This document shows positions 34,467 through 44,529 of a stretch of DNA of 64,000 nucleotides, piece after piece. Position numbers and translations under genes: made by a program. The notes below the pieces were generated by a model that ran no database searches, was not told where the DNA came from, and saw only the letters and a program-made list of their open reading frames with translations. This DNA comes from an uncultured Paraglaciecola sp. (lineage in GTDB: Bacteria > Pseudomonadota > Gammaproteobacteria > Enterobacterales > Alteromonadaceae). The stretch is taken from positions 42,354 to 106,353 of the forward strand of contig NZ_CAKZKO010000204.1 of assembly GCF_937123705.1 (NCBI RefSeq), given 5' to 3'. Every line of letters starts with the position of its first letter. Positions within the stretch are counted from its first letter, which is position 1.

Positions 34467-37301
34467 CTACTCGATTTTAGCTGGATTCAAAAGTATCGGT
34501 TCGCCATATCCCAACGATTTCATACGGGGTAACTGGGTTTTCGCATCACCAACAAATAGCCACACCATAGGTTGTTTGTTTAGGTATTTGTTAGCTAGAG
34601 CTTTTATTTGATCTTGGGTGATGTTTTTAACCAATTCTTCTCGCTGCTTAATGTAGTCATTTGGCCAATTGTATTTGCTGATATTGTTGAGCAGCCTAAG
34701 CTTGGCATTGGCTGTTTCAAATGCCCTAGCATTACTTTTTACCAATGAACTTTTGCTCACGGCTAAATCCTGCGCTGAGTAATTTGTTGCGTAGTTTTCA
34801 ATGATTTCTTTGATCAACTGAGCTGACTCTAAAGTCACATTTGAGCGAACTTGACTAAAAATTCTAAAGGTACCTGCTGCTTGTGTGCCTGAGAACCTTG
34901 AATTTATGCCATAGGTGTACCCTTTTCCTTCTCGTAAGTTTTGAGTCAATTGAGAGGCAAATCCGCCTCCTCCTAAAATGTAATTCATGATAGTGGCCGG
35001 ATAAAAATCAGGGTCGGTAGCACCGAGCGCTGAATAACCAATATTGACCACAGTCTGTTTAGCATCGGGCACATCGTAAAAATAGACTTTTGACTGATGG
35101 AATTTTTTGGCGGCTATTTCTTTAGGAATGCTGACATCTGTTGCATGCCAATTGGCCTTTAACTCAGCCAGTGCTGCCACAGCGGCTTTTTTGTTGATCG
35201 CTCCCACCACATGTACGCGGGTTAAATCCGCAGACAGATTTTTATGATAAAAGTCTTTAACTTCTTTTAGGGTGATAGCGTTTATCGAATCTACGCTGCC
35301 AAGCACGTTTTTAGCACGGATATTATTTTTTCCATAAATCAATTCATTAAAGCTATTGTCAGCAATGCTCCTAGGGCTGGCTTGTTGCTGTTGTAGATAT
35401 GAAATTGTTTTTTGTTTGATTAAAGTAAATTCGTTTTTGTCCCAGCGAGGTTCAAGCAATATCTCTTTGGTCAAATCCATGGCTTGTTGAAAGTGTTTGG
35501 CTAAGGTGTTCACGCTTACAACTATCGCTTCTTTGTTGGCTTCTACTTCAATTGAAGCACCAATTTGTTTGATGGCATTTTCAAGTTGCGCTGGTGTTTT
35601 AGTTTTTGTGCCACTGGTTAGCATGTTCGCCAGAATGTTTGCTATACCGGTCTTTGACAATGCTTCTAATAGCTGTCCGCCGTCTATTACAAATTCAACA
35701 TTGACTAAAGGTACTTCGTCCGTTTCAATTCCGAAAATTTGCATCGCACCAAGTTGAGATTGCCATATATCTGGAACCACGGCGCTTGCAGTTTGGCCGT
35801 AAGGTGGCTCGTCAGAGCGATCGAATGTAGATGGAGTCTTGGCATAAGTTGTGGCTATATTGGGGTTTACTTGTTTTTCAGCTCCTTGCACAACTTGCTC
35901 TTCGATAACTATGGCTTTTGTTGAGCCTGCAACAGCTAGCTCCACTTTTCCTTTTGGAACAAAACTTGTAATCACCTGATGTTTGTTTTTAATGTATTGA
36001 TTATAAACGCGTTTTACATCTTCTGTGGTGACACTCAAAATGGCGGCTATTTCTTTTTCAGCATAACCTGGGTCGCCAGTGTAAATATTGTAATAGGCCA
36101 ATTGTGCGCCTTTACCTAACACACTGGATAATTGATTGTAGAATTTGGTTTCTTGCGTCGCTAAAATTCGACTTAGGTCTTGATTTGAGATGCCTTCTTT
36201 TTCAAATTGTTTAAAGGCGATATCAATTGCGTTATTTACTTCATCTAAATCTACATCAGCGAAGGCTCTGGCGATCAAATACACTTGCCCAGCTAACTCA
36301 CTGGTATGGTGAAATAAATCGACACTTGGCGCTAATTTTTTATCTTCGACAATGACTTTGTAAAGTGGCGCAGATTTTCCATTGGACAAATATTCGAATA
36401 ATACGTTAAGAGCATAAGAATCTGCATGGTATTGCTCTACAGTGGGGTAGGTTCGAGTAATTTGCGGAAGATTAGCAAAGTTATCTTGATGATAGCGTTT
36501 TATCGTCTTATTTAGCTTTGCGGAGCGTTTTTTAAGAGGGGTGATCTTGTCACCGGACTTAATTTCGGAAAAATATTTCTCAACCCAGATTTTTGCTTGT
36601 TTAGGATCGAAGTCTCCAGCTAGGGTTAAAGTAACATTATTTGGGACATACCATTTTTTAAAAAACTGTTTTACATCCTCTAAGGTTGCGGCTTGTAAAT
36701 CGGTCAATGAACCAATCACTTGCCAATGATAGGGGTGATCTTCTGGGTATAAATTTTGGTCAATGACAAACCAATTGTGACCATAAGGCGCGTTATCGCT
36801 ACTTTGACGTTTTTCATTTTTAACGACTTGTTTTTCTTTTTCCAATACAGGAACAGTCACGGTATTAATAAACCAACCTAGTTTATCAGCCTCTGCCCAC
36901 AGCATTTTTTCTAAGGCATCTTTGGGCACAGTTTGCAGGTAATTAGTTCTATCCCTTGACGTGGAACCATTCGCCCCAGAGCCACCAATTTTGGCTGATA
37001 ATTTATCAAGACCACCCTTTCCTAAGTTTTCTGATTCAAGAAATAACAGATGTTCAAACAGATGTGCAAAGCCGGTTCGCCCTGCGGTTTCTCGTGCTGA
37101 ACCTACGTGTGCGGTAAGGTTTACCGCCACCACAGGATCAGAACGGTCAATGTGAAATACCACTTCTAAACCATTGTCTAATACAAACTTTTGATAATTG
37201 ACCTGTAAGTTAGGTTTTTCAGCCTTGGATTGGGCAATTAAGTGACTCGAGAAACTAAAAGCGCAACTAAAGAAAAATAAATACGCGGTGACTTTTTTCA
37301 T
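34467..37301 (-). CDS. Exported M16-family zinc metallopeptidase (two-domain)
   Basis: 944 residues from the ATG at 37301, chosen because it gives a canonical signal peptide (MKKVTAYLFFFSCAFSFSS); a TTG-started frame reaches 37337 without a better ribosome site. The inverted zinc motif HLFEH (His80, Glu83, His84) lies in GFAHLFEHLLFL, with a third ligand region at EKEKQVVKNEKRQ. The protein has two homologous halves; the second begins near VEFVIDGGQLLEALSKTGIAN and lacks the HxxEH motif, as usual. The LREGKGYTYGINSRFSG segment is the conserved C-terminal R/Y region. It probably degrades short peptides in the periplasm. Monocistronic. Confidence 0.92.
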   Translation of the reverse strand: MKKVTAYLFFFSCAFSFSSHLIAQSKAEKPNLQVNYQKFVLDNGLEVVFHIDRSDPVVAVNLTAHVGSARETAGRTGFAHLFEHLLFLESENLGKGGLDKLSAKIGGSGANGSTSRDRTNYLQTVPKDALEKMLWAEADKLGWFINTVTVPVLEKEKQVVKNEKRQSSDNAPYGHNWFVIDQNLYPEDHPYHWQVIGSLTDLQAATLEDVKQFFKKWYVPNNVTLTLAGDFDPKQAKIWVEKYFSEIKSGDKITPLKKRSAKLNKTIKRYHQDNFANLPQITRTYPTVEQYHADSYALNVLFEYLSNGKSAPLYKVIVEDKKLAPSVDLFHHTSELAGQVYLIARAFADVDLDEVNNAIDIAFKQFEKEGISNQDLSRILATQETKFYNQLSSVLGKGAQLAYYNIYTGDPGYAEKEIAAILSVTTEDVKRVYNQYIKNKHQVITSFVPKGKVELAVAGSTKAIVIEEQVVQGAEKQVNPNIATTYAKTPSTFDRSDEPPYGQTASAVVPDIWQSQLGAMQIFGIETDEVPLVNVEFVIDGGQLLEALSKTGIANILANMLTSGTKTKTPAQLENAIKQIGASIEVEANKEAIVVSVNTLAKHFQQAMDLTKEILLEPRWDKNEFTLIKQKTISYLQQQQASPRSIADNSFNELIYGKNNIRAKNVLGSVDSINAITLKEVKDFYHKNLSADLTRVHVVGAINKKAAVAALAELKANWHATDVSIPKEIAAKKFHQSKVYFYDVPDAKQTVVNIGYSALGATDPDFYPATIMNYILGGGGFASQLTQNLREGKGYTYGINSRFSGTQAAGTFRIFSQVRSNVTLESAQLIKEIIENYATNYSAQDLAVSKSSLVKSNARAFETANAKLRLLNNISKYNWPNDYIKQREELVKNITQDQIKALANKYLNKQPMVWLFVGDAKTQLPRMKSLGYGEPILLNPAKIE

Positions 37302-37645
37302 GTAAATAAACAAACTCATTTGGAAAGATAATGGCAATGATTTTTACACGGTTTGTGGGTAAATAAAACAATGGTAACCTTTATCGGGTCGTTTTATTTG
37401 GGCAAGTAACCTCATATGTGCCCATTGACCATAGGTTAGCCTTTTCCAAAGTATATAAACGCGTGGGCCTAAGGTTGTGTTGGTACAGCACGTTGTATTT
37501 TTAAATGTAACAATGCAAGTAGGTTGGGCTTCAAGGTAAAATTTTACTTGGCCTTGGGCACTTCCGCTGGCATATTGTATTAAATTCCTCCTACCTTGTT
37601 TAGGTAAGGGGTGATTGAATTATGGGCAATTTACGAGGAAGAGAC
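37302..37645. other. Non-coding gap, 344 bp
   Basis: Between the divergent M16 gene and a small membrane-protein gene. It presumably contains both promoters. One short A/T hairpin, CAAGGTAAAATTTTACTTGG, lies around 37532-37551. I see no gene, repeat-family member or recognisable operator. Confidence 0.5.
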
Positions 37646-37996
37646 ATGAATAATGATGTAGAAGAAAAAACCGTAGTTAACAGCCAAGATTCTAAAAACA
37701 TGGCATTGCTTTTGTGGATAGGCACGTTGTTTTTTGGCTTTATTCCTGGACTCATTATGTTTTTAATCAAAAACGATGATGCATATATTTATGATCAGTC
37801 CAAAGAAGCTTTAAACTGGTCTATTACTGTGCTTATTGGGTATGTGGTTGGCTTTGTGCTTAGTTTTATTGTTATCGGTGTGATTGTTTTTCCAATTGTA
37901 GGCATTTGCCATTTGATTTTTTGCATTATGGGAACAGTCGCCACCTCTAAAGGAAATCAATATCGTGTGCCATTTGCAATCCGTCTGATTAAATAA
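37646..37996 (+). CDS. DUF4870-like small membrane protein
   Basis: 116 residues from the ATG at 37646, preceded by GAGGAAGAG; the frame is open from 37622 but the second start has the better ribosome site. There are three to four hydrophobic helices: LLLWIGTLFFGFIPGLIMFLI, then QSKEALNWSITVLIGYVVGF, and a long C-terminal one. The SKEALNWSITV segment after a YDQ is typical of the DUF4870/Tic20-like family (sequence pattern HAxQALNFQ-like). Function unknown. A hairpin follows at 38037-38062. Not obviously in an operon with neighbours. Confidence 0.75.
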   Translation: MNNDVEEKTVVNSQDSKNMALLLWIGTLFFGFIPGLIMFLIKNDDAYIYDQSKEALNWSITVLIGYVVGFVLSFIVIGVIVFPIVGICHLIFCIMGTVATSKGNQYRVPFAIRLIK

Positions 37997-38036
37997 CCTG
38001 ACTCTCAAGGTCTACAGAATCCTTTGTTGACCTACT

Positions 38037-38062
38037 AACACCCGGATCGACACTCGGGTGTT
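38037..38062 (+). terminator. Probable terminator after the DUF4870-like gene
   Basis: Perfect 8-bp stem AACACCCG/CGGGTGTT with a 10-nt loop, 40 bp after the stop, followed by GTTCCTGTT. The T-tract is weak. Confidence 0.5.
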
Positions 38063-38127
38063 GTTCCTGTTACTTCTTTAATAAACCGTTTATGCCCTTA
38101 GGTTACCGTATCGTCAAGGATTTAGTG

Positions 38128-41100
38128 ATGTTAGCTCGTATATGTTTTTCCATTTCTCTTATTATTAGTCTGTTAGGTTTTCAAGCAGTCGCACAGCAAG
38201 CCGTTTATGAGCTTGATCCCGATAGGGACGTAAACTTAGCGCCTAGTAGTACACCTGCATATTTTGATGTGGCTGGACAATACCTTTTTTATGCAACGCT
38301 TGGAAATCAGGGAAGGGGATGCTGTTTCGAAAGAACATCAGATTATGCAAATCGAAAACGCTTATTGCGGTTTGATAGTGAAACCGGTGAAACCTTAAGC
38401 ATTACGGATGTTGATGGTAATGAATATTGGAGCTTCAAACGTTTTTCAATCTTAAATAATCAGCTTATTAGATTACGAAAAGATGGCTTATTTGCTGCTG
38501 ATTTAGCAGGGAAAAATGAACTAAAAATTAGCGACTTTGGTGTGTTGTATTATCCCCTTAAGGATTTGGTTAATAATGGAAAGTTTGTTTATTATGCTTA
38601 CTCTGAATCGAATGATAGAAGGCTTTCACTGGTTAAAACAGATGGTACCTCTGCAGGTACTTCGCAAATTCAACTCTGTCCTACTGGTTGCCAAGAGATT
38701 TTGGGGCGTGTTAAGAGCATCGCGGGGACGTTATATTTTACAACGCTTGATTATGATGGAACGACCAAAATATGGATGACTGACGCCCAAGGGCATCCAC
38801 AAGAAATAGCGTCAGACTATTATCTTTCCCGCGATTTGGAGCATGAGTTAGCCGTTTTAGAAGATGATATTTATTTCATTTCTAAAGTGAACGAAGGTAA
38901 GCGCACGCTCAAGAAAAAAACGCGAAGTGGGCAAGCAGAAACATTGGATCTTAAAACGAATGGTGGTGTAACCCTTCATCCTTATCTTGTACATGCTTTG
39001 CCGAATTCATTAGCAGTGGTCGATAGGTATTTGTATTTGGTTTCATTTCAAAATGGAAAAGCTAACGTACAAAACGTAGATGTTGAAGCCGATAATATGT
39101 TCTCACATGGAAATGTCACTTATTTCGCAGGGAAACAAAGAACAGCCAGAGGTGATAGTTTATGGCGGACAGATGGTACTGTGGCGGGTACATACAATGT
39201 AACGGGTAAAATAGGAGGCAAAGTTAAAATAGTTGCTGCCAAAGGGAACAAACTATTTATACATGAAACGGATACCAGTCGATCTCGCAATAGAATTTGG
39301 GTTAGCGATGGTACAGATGAAGGTACATCCGTTTTATTAGATGTTGAACTTTCTGAAGAAGCGACCGATCAAGGTGGTTTAGTTTTGTTTAATGAGGCTT
39401 TCTATTTTTCAGGAAAAACAGAACAAAATGGTAGTGAGTTATGGCGAAGTGACGGTACGCAACAAGGTACACATCAAGTAAATGACCTAGCCTATGCCAT
39501 TTCTAAAGTGCAACAAGGCCCAATGTTTAATGTGGGTGATCAGTTTGTGGCCACCTTAAAACACAGTGAATACATACAAAACAACTGGGCATACTCAAGT
39601 GAATTTTGGGCTTACGACATCAATACCCTTGATAAAAGTCAAATTCAGATCCCTCATTTAGAAAGTAATGAAGTTTATGATGGCATAGGAACGGAACAAG
39701 GCTTTTTTTGGTGGCAAAGAGAATACCATGCAGATAATGGGGATCCCGGTCTGTTTTACTATGACTTTACGAATCAACAAACAACACAACTCACTGATGC
39801 GGACGATACTTATTTATCTTGGTGTTCTGCAGATTACGCCAGAACGCCAACTAAAATAGTATTAAACAATACTTTATTTTTTATTGCTTACGATGGCACA
39901 ACTTGTCAATTATGGGCAAGTGATGGGCGTGACATCATTAAATTGACCGATTTTTCGAATGAGCAATTTTATAATCAGGTTGATATTCAGAAATTGTATA
40001 AAAGTGATAGTTACGTCTATTTTTCGTTTAATTCTACAAAAGATGAGTCTGAACTGCGCAGCAGCATCTGGCGAAGTGATGGCACTGTTGCAGGAACAAA
40101 AGAGCTAGTAAATATCAACAGCGCTGAATTGACCAATGCACCTACTATTGGCAGCTTAAGTGCTAATTCAGACGTAGTTTATTTTTCGAGTTATACCTAT
40201 GATACTGAACTTGAGTATCAATTATGGCGCTTTAAAAATGAAGAATTGAAGGTTATAGCAAATGGCCATCAATCTCTTTGGATTAGTGGTAACTTCAAAG
40301 ATGGGATCATTTTTAATACACAGCAGTCGGCATGGTATCTAGCCAATAACAGCGATACGCCTGAGCCTTTTTTTGACTATTTTCAAGTTGGATATTCTTA
40401 TGGAGACACCAAGGGCTTATACACCTTCCCTGATGAGTCTGCGTTTGTTTTTGGAGCCAAAGATAGCGTAGGTAAGGTTCAGTTTTGGTTGTCTGATGGA
40501 ACCTTAGGGGGGACTGAAGCCCTTTTTGAACTGCCAGGTTTAGATTTTCAAGTCTATGGACTAGCGAGTAACGACATTTACTACGGCACAATATTTCAAC
40601 AACCTACTGCACCATCTGAAATTCATTTACGCCAATATTCTTTGACAAAAAAGACCAATCAACTTATCTATACTCAGCCGTCTAGCACGGGGTTTAGAAA
40701 TTTCCCCGTCGTAATGAACAACAATAAAGTATTGATAAAAGGTGAGACACCAAAAACAGCTATTTTTACCAGAAATAGTTTAGGCGGGCCGCTTGTGACC
40801 GCGCGACTTGGTGAAGCTGACAGTGACAAAGATGGTGTGGTTGATGCGTTAGATGCCTTTCCGCTACATCGAGCTGAGCATGCTGATTTTGACCAAGACG
40901 GCATAGGTGATAATGCCGATTTAGATGATGACAATGATGGTATCAATGATTTTGATGACTATTACCCATTAGATGGCTCCCAATGGCGTGATTCAGATAA
41001 TGATGGTTTTGACGATGTGAGTGATGAAGATGACGACAATGATGGTGTCACTGATTGGTTAGACGCCTATCCTTATGATAGTTCCCGCAGCATAAATGCA

Positions 41101-41382
41101 GCACCTAATCCTCAAGTGCCTAATAAACCAACGCCTAACAATAATAACTCTGAAAGTGGTGGAGGAAGTCTAGAGATGGTGGCCATATTGTTACTAGTAC
41201 TGACTGCGCTACAGCGGATATTTTTTATCAAGTTGAGTGAAATCTTAGGAGGTGGTCTAAGTCTAATTCTTTGGTTGTTTACTTATAGGCACTTTACGCT
41301 ATCTTTTTCGATGCAAATAGTGAAAAGGGTAACTAACTCTGGTCAAGCATATAATAAAGGTGAGTTGAAAATTTCTAGATGA
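38128..41382 (+). CDS. Large exported ELWxxDGTxxGT / calcium-repeat protein with GlyGly-CTERM-like tail
   Basis: 1084 residues from the ATG at 38128 (AAGGA upstream; a longer frame to 38092 has none). It has a signal peptide (MLARICFSISLIISLLG), then a beta-rich body with many copies of the ELWxxDGTxxGT motif, such as LWRTDGTVAGT, IWVSDGTDEGT and LWRSDGTQQGT. From ~895 to ~990 run thrombospondin type 3 calcium repeats (DSDKDGVVDALDAFP, DQDGIGDNADLDDDNDG). Near residue 1010 is SGGGSLEMVAILLLVLTALQR, the layout of a GlyGly-CTERM rhombosortase signal, but the frame runs ~50 residues beyond, which is unusual. Likely a surface protein. The next gene overlaps its stop by 4 bp. Confidence 0.85.
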   Translation: MLARICFSISLIISLLGFQAVAQQAVYELDPDRDVNLAPSSTPAYFDVAGQYLFYATLGNQGRGCCFERTSDYANRKRLLRFDSETGETLSITDVDGNEYWSFKRFSILNNQLIRLRKDGLFAADLAGKNELKISDFGVLYYPLKDLVNNGKFVYYAYSESNDRRLSLVKTDGTSAGTSQIQLCPTGCQEILGRVKSIAGTLYFTTLDYDGTTKIWMTDAQGHPQEIASDYYLSRDLEHELAVLEDDIYFISKVNEGKRTLKKKTRSGQAETLDLKTNGGVTLHPYLVHALPNSLAVVDRYLYLVSFQNGKANVQNVDVEADNMFSHGNVTYFAGKQRTARGDSLWRTDGTVAGTYNVTGKIGGKVKIVAAKGNKLFIHETDTSRSRNRIWVSDGTDEGTSVLLDVELSEEATDQGGLVLFNEAFYFSGKTEQNGSELWRSDGTQQGTHQVNDLAYAISKVQQGPMFNVGDQFVATLKHSEYIQNNWAYSSEFWAYDINTLDKSQIQIPHLESNEVYDGIGTEQGFFWWQREYHADNGDPGLFYYDFTNQQTTQLTDADDTYLSWCSADYARTPTKIVLNNTLFFIAYDGTTCQLWASDGRDIIKLTDFSNEQFYNQVDIQKLYKSDSYVYFSFNSTKDESELRSSIWRSDGTVAGTKELVNINSAELTNAPTIGSLSANSDVVYFSSYTYDTELEYQLWRFKNEELKVIANGHQSLWISGNFKDGIIFNTQQSAWYLANNSDTPEPFFDYFQVGYSYGDTKGLYTFPDESAFVFGAKDSVGKVQFWLSDGTLGGTEALFELPGLDFQVYGLASNDIYYGTIFQQPTAPSEIHLRQYSLTKKTNQLIYTQPSSTGFRNFPVVMNNNKVLIKGETPKTAIFTRNSLGGPLVTARLGEADSDKDGVVDALDAFPLHRAEHADFDQDGIGDNADLDDDNDGINDFDDYYPLDGSQWRDSDNDGFDDVSDEDDDNDGVTDWLDAYPYDSSRSINAAPNPQVPNKPTPNNNNSESGGGSLEMVAILLLVLTALQRIFFIKLSEILGGGLSLILWLFTYRHFTLSFSMQIVKRVTNSGQAYNKGELKISR

Positions 41383-41852
41383 TAATCAAACTTGATAATT
41401 CAGATAGGGCGGTTGCGCAGCAAATTTTTGCAGTTTTTCAACGATCTTATAAAATCGAAGCAGAGCTTATTGGTACTCTTGATTTTCCGCCACTAACGCG
41501 AAGTGCTCAAGATATACAGCACTCTAAAACTGCATTTTACGGTTTCACCGAGCAACAAAATCTAGGTGCTGTTATAGAAATTGTCATAGAAGATAAGCAT
41601 CTAGAAATTCATAGTTTAACGGTTGACCCAAAGTATTTTAGAAGAGGGATAGCAGACAGACTCATCAATTATATTCTTGCAGAAATCGAGTTTACTGAAG
41701 CAATTGTCGAAACCGCAGAAGTTAACATTCCAGCGATTAATTTGTACAACAAACATGGTTTTACTGAATTTAAAAAGTGGACGCCTTCCCACGGTATTCC
41801 AAAGGTAGCTATGGTACTTGAGCCTGCGTCTAATACCATTCTCCATAAATAA
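41379..41852 (+). CDS. GNAT family N-acetyltransferase
   Basis: 157 residues with a GNAT domain: LEIHSLTVDPKYFRRGIADRL carries the acetyl-CoA pyrophosphate loop (R/Q-x-x-G-x-G/A type), then AINLYNKHGFTEFKKW near the C-terminus. The start ATG overlaps the stop of the preceding gene (ATGA). The substrate is unknown. The last codons (NTILHK) and the stop come from palindromic element copy 3 at 41833-41880, so the natural C-terminus may have been altered by its insertion. Confidence 0.85.
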   Translation: MIIKLDNSDRAVAQQIFAVFQRSYKIEAELIGTLDFPPLTRSAQDIQHSKTAFYGFTEQQNLGAVIEIVIEDKHLEIHSLTVDPKYFRRGIADRLINYILAEIEFTEAIVETAEVNIPAINLYNKHGFTEFKKWTPSHGIPKVAMVLEPASNTILHK

Positions 41853-41880
41853 GTGCTCAGTTATTTATGGAGAATGGTAT
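41833..41880. repeat. Palindromic dispersed element, copy 3 (48 bp)
   Basis: Perfect 20-bp arms, ATACCATTCTCCATAAATAA and its inverse, around an 8-bp centre GTGCTCAG. It differs by only two bases from copy 5 at 55093-55140. The left arm encodes the end of the GNAT gene; it could also act as a terminator-like hairpin. Confidence 0.88.
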
Positions 41881-42027
41881 AAAGCATTGATGTAGTTAAC
41901 AGCATTTTTCTGTGGCAGCTTGGGCTGCCACTATTTCCTTCATGGTATTTTTATTTGCTAGGATATTGATCTAGCTCATAGTAATATTTGTGACTGTCGA
42001 TAAAGTATTACAAAAAAGGATAACTTC

Positions 42028-43911
42028 ATGAATAAAAAAACTTTTTCGGGCTTGTTTGCGCTGTGTTGCTACATTTTGCTGGCTACGTTTGCTCAGGCTG
42101 CGGATACTAAAAAAGCCGATAAGCGGGCTGAATACATTCGTTCTCATTACGCAAAATATGAATATCAAATACCTATGCGTGATGGAGTCAAACTGTTCAC
42201 TTCTGTGTATGTACCTTACGATAAATCGAATGAATATCCGATTATGATGCAGCGCACCCCTTATCGCGTTGCTCCTTATGGTACCGACAAATATAAAACC
42301 AAATTAGGGCCAAGCGAGATTTTTGAGGAAGAGGGGTTTATTTTTGTTTTTCAAGATGTTCGTGGCAAATATATGTCCCAAGGCGAATACGTTAATATGC
42401 GCCCCCAAGATGCCTATAAAAAAGGCAAAAAGGCCACCGACGACGCCACCGACTCCTACGATACTATTGATTGGCTAGTCAAAAACATCCCTAACAATAA
42501 TGGTAAAGTGGGCATGTGGGGTACCTCTTATCCCGGTTATTATACCTCGGTTGCGGCTATCAATAGCCACAAAGCCCTAAAAGCTATTTCACCTCAAGCG
42601 CCGATAGCGGATTGGTTTTTTGATGACTTTCACCGCAATGGCGCCTTTGTGACCCCTATGGCCTTTATATTTTTTGATTCATTCGACAAACAGCGTGAAG
42701 GTCAATTTGCTTACGGCGCTGAGCGTATGAAAGCCGTTACGCCAGATGGATATGATTTTTTCCGAAACTTAGGGCCATTAAGTAATGTGAATAAAGATTA
42801 TTTTCACGGTGAACGTCCTTTTTGGAATGAATTAACAGAACACCCCAATTATGACGAATATTGGCAAGCTCGTAATGTATTGCCGCATCTTAATAATGTT
42901 AAACCCGCTACTTTAGTGGTAGGCGGTTGGTACGATACTGAAGACCTATATGGACCTCTTGAAACTTACCAAGCTATGTCTAAAGCCAATAAGAAAGATA
43001 ATGTGCATCTTATTATGGGGCCTTGGTATCACGGACAGTGGAATAGAGGCGATGGCAGCAAAATGGGGGAAGCCCAATTTGGCTTTAACACCAGCGAGTG
43101 GTTTCAAGAAAATATTTTATTGCCGTTTTTTAAACATAACCTAAAAGGCACTAAAGCCAATGCCTTAGCAAAGGCAACTATGTTTGAAACTGGTGCTAAT
43201 CGCTGGCGTGAATTTGATACCTGGCCACCTAAGCAAGGTAAAGACGTGGTGCTTTATATGGGCGCAAATGAAACCCTTAGTAGCCATAAAGAATCAAAGG
43301 GCGGGGCTAGCGAGTATATAAGCGATCCTAATAAACCTGTACCTCATTCGGCTAATATTAGCCGTGGTTGGGATCGTCCTTATATGGCAGAAGACCAACG
43401 TTTTACTGCCCGTCGCTCGGATGTTTTGGTGTTTAATAGCGAAGTGGCCACCGAAGATCAAACCATAGCCGGTGCCATCGACCTTAATTTGTGGGTATCG
43501 ACCGATCAAAGTGCTGCCGACTTTGTGGTGAAGTTGGTGGATGTGTTTCCTGGTAAAGATGAAACTTCAAATAAAGTCGATAAAGAAACGGGTAACAGGC
43601 ATGAATTAGTCCGTTGGAGCGTAATGCGTGGGCGTTTTAGAAATAGCATGAGCACCCCCGAGCCTTTTGAACCTAACAAACCAACCTTGGTTAAATTTGA
43701 GCTGTTAGACGTATTGCACACTATTAAACGGGGTCATAAGCTTCAAATTCAAATACAAAGCAGTATGTTTCCTTTTATTGATATGAATCCTCAAAAATAT
43801 GTCGATAATATCTTTGAAGCCAAACCAGAAGACTTTGTTAAAGCTCAACATAAGTTGTATCACAGTGAACAGTATCCTAGCTCGATAGGATATAAAGTGA
43901 TTGCTCACTAA
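42028..43911 (+). CDS. Exported CocE/NonD-family hydrolase (X-Pro dipeptidyl peptidase-like)
   Basis: 627 residues with a signal peptide (MNKKTFSGLFALCCYILLAT, cleaved near AQA-ADT). The alpha/beta-hydrolase domain has the nucleophile motif GTSYPGY (Ser ~169) in GKVGMWGTSYPGYY, an N-terminal RDGVKLFTSVYVP and QRTPYRVAPYG typical of the family, and a C-terminal jelly-roll-like domain (from ~440) with DVFPGKDETS and RNSMSTPEPFEP. CocE/NonD members hydrolyse esters (cocaine esterase) or act as Xaa-Pro dipeptidyl peptidases or acyl transferases; the substrate here is unknown. AAAAGGA precedes the ATG. The structured repeat copy A begins 15 bp after the stop. Confidence 0.9.
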   Translation: MNKKTFSGLFALCCYILLATFAQAADTKKADKRAEYIRSHYAKYEYQIPMRDGVKLFTSVYVPYDKSNEYPIMMQRTPYRVAPYGTDKYKTKLGPSEIFEEEGFIFVFQDVRGKYMSQGEYVNMRPQDAYKKGKKATDDATDSYDTIDWLVKNIPNNNGKVGMWGTSYPGYYTSVAAINSHKALKAISPQAPIADWFFDDFHRNGAFVTPMAFIFFDSFDKQREGQFAYGAERMKAVTPDGYDFFRNLGPLSNVNKDYFHGERPFWNELTEHPNYDEYWQARNVLPHLNNVKPATLVVGGWYDTEDLYGPLETYQAMSKANKKDNVHLIMGPWYHGQWNRGDGSKMGEAQFGFNTSEWFQENILLPFFKHNLKGTKANALAKATMFETGANRWREFDTWPPKQGKDVVLYMGANETLSSHKESKGGASEYISDPNKPVPHSANISRGWDRPYMAEDQRFTARRSDVLVFNSEVATEDQTIAGAIDLNLWVSTDQSAADFVVKLVDVFPGKDETSNKVDKETGNRHELVRWSVMRGRFRNSMSTPEPFEPNKPTLVKFELLDVLHTIKRGHKLQIQIQSSMFPFIDMNPQKYVDNIFEAKPEDFVKAQHKLYHSEQYPSSIGYKVIAH

Positions 43912-43925
43912 CTATGTTGATCCCA

Positions 43926-44009
43926 TGGTCTACTCCCTAATTAGGCATCTAGGTGTGAGCCTAGTGCCATGATTGAATTGAAATAAACAATCAAAACGGG
44001 AGCAGGCCA
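43926..44009. repeat. Structured ~90-bp element, copy A (84 bp), inverted relative to copy B
   Basis: Begins TGGTCTACTCCC and ends GGGAGCAGGCCA. Inside are GGCATCTAGG...CCTAGTGCC and ATTGAATTG...CAAT. Its reverse complement aligns over its whole length with 44530-44624. The ends form an outer stem (with wobble pairs), and two inner hairpins are possible, so the whole can fold as a three-way junction. Confidence 0.75.
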
Positions 44010-44151
44010 AATGAAGATGACATCTATTATAAATTTTGCCAAAGTCAGATGTGATAACCCACAAAACACTGTTGTTATATACAGTTTCTTTGTGTCATGC
44101 TGTATCTGTTAAATTTAGGATTAATTCTTTCAATAAAAACGGAGAACAAAC

Positions 44152-44520
44152 ATGATTGGATATGTGACTTTAGGTACAAACGATATACAGGCCAGTGCCA
44201 AATTTTACGATGAACTTTTGGCAGAAATAGGTGCTAAACGTTTTATGGAAGCTGACACTTTTATTGCTTGGGCAACTGCGCCAGACCAGCCTAGTGTAGC
44301 CATCAGTAAACCCTTTGATGGCAATGTTGCATCAGTGGGCAATGGTGTGATGGTTGCGTTGTTGGCCGAAAATTCACAACAGGTTGACGCACTCCATGCT
44401 AAAGCACTTGAATTAGGTGCGACCAACGAAGGCGCTGCTGGACCAAGAGGTGAAGGATTTTATGCCGGTTATTTCCGTGATCTTGATGGCAATAAACTTA
44501 ATTTTTTCTGCATGACCTAA
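44152..44520 (+). CDS. VOC (glyoxalase-like) family protein, bracketed by inverted repeats
   Basis: 122 residues with one VOC domain: MIGYVTLGTNDIQASAKFYDELL, then FDGNVASVGNGVMVALLAEN and the closing GYFRDLDGNKLNFFCMT. A paralogue of the proteins at 20391-20747 and 55261-55641. The gene has AAACGGAGAACA before the ATG, a good ribosome site. It is flanked by copy A (43926-44009) and copy B (44530-44624) of a structured element in opposite orientation, and its probable terminator (44644-44664) lies beyond copy B. Metal ligands are not conserved enough to name a reaction. Confidence 0.85.
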   Translation: MIGYVTLGTNDIQASAKFYDELLAEIGAKRFMEADTFIAWATAPDQPSVAISKPFDGNVASVGNGVMVALLAENSQQVDALHAKALELGATNEGAAGPRGEGFYAGYFRDLDGNKLNFFCMT

Positions 44521-44529
44521 ATAACCCTT

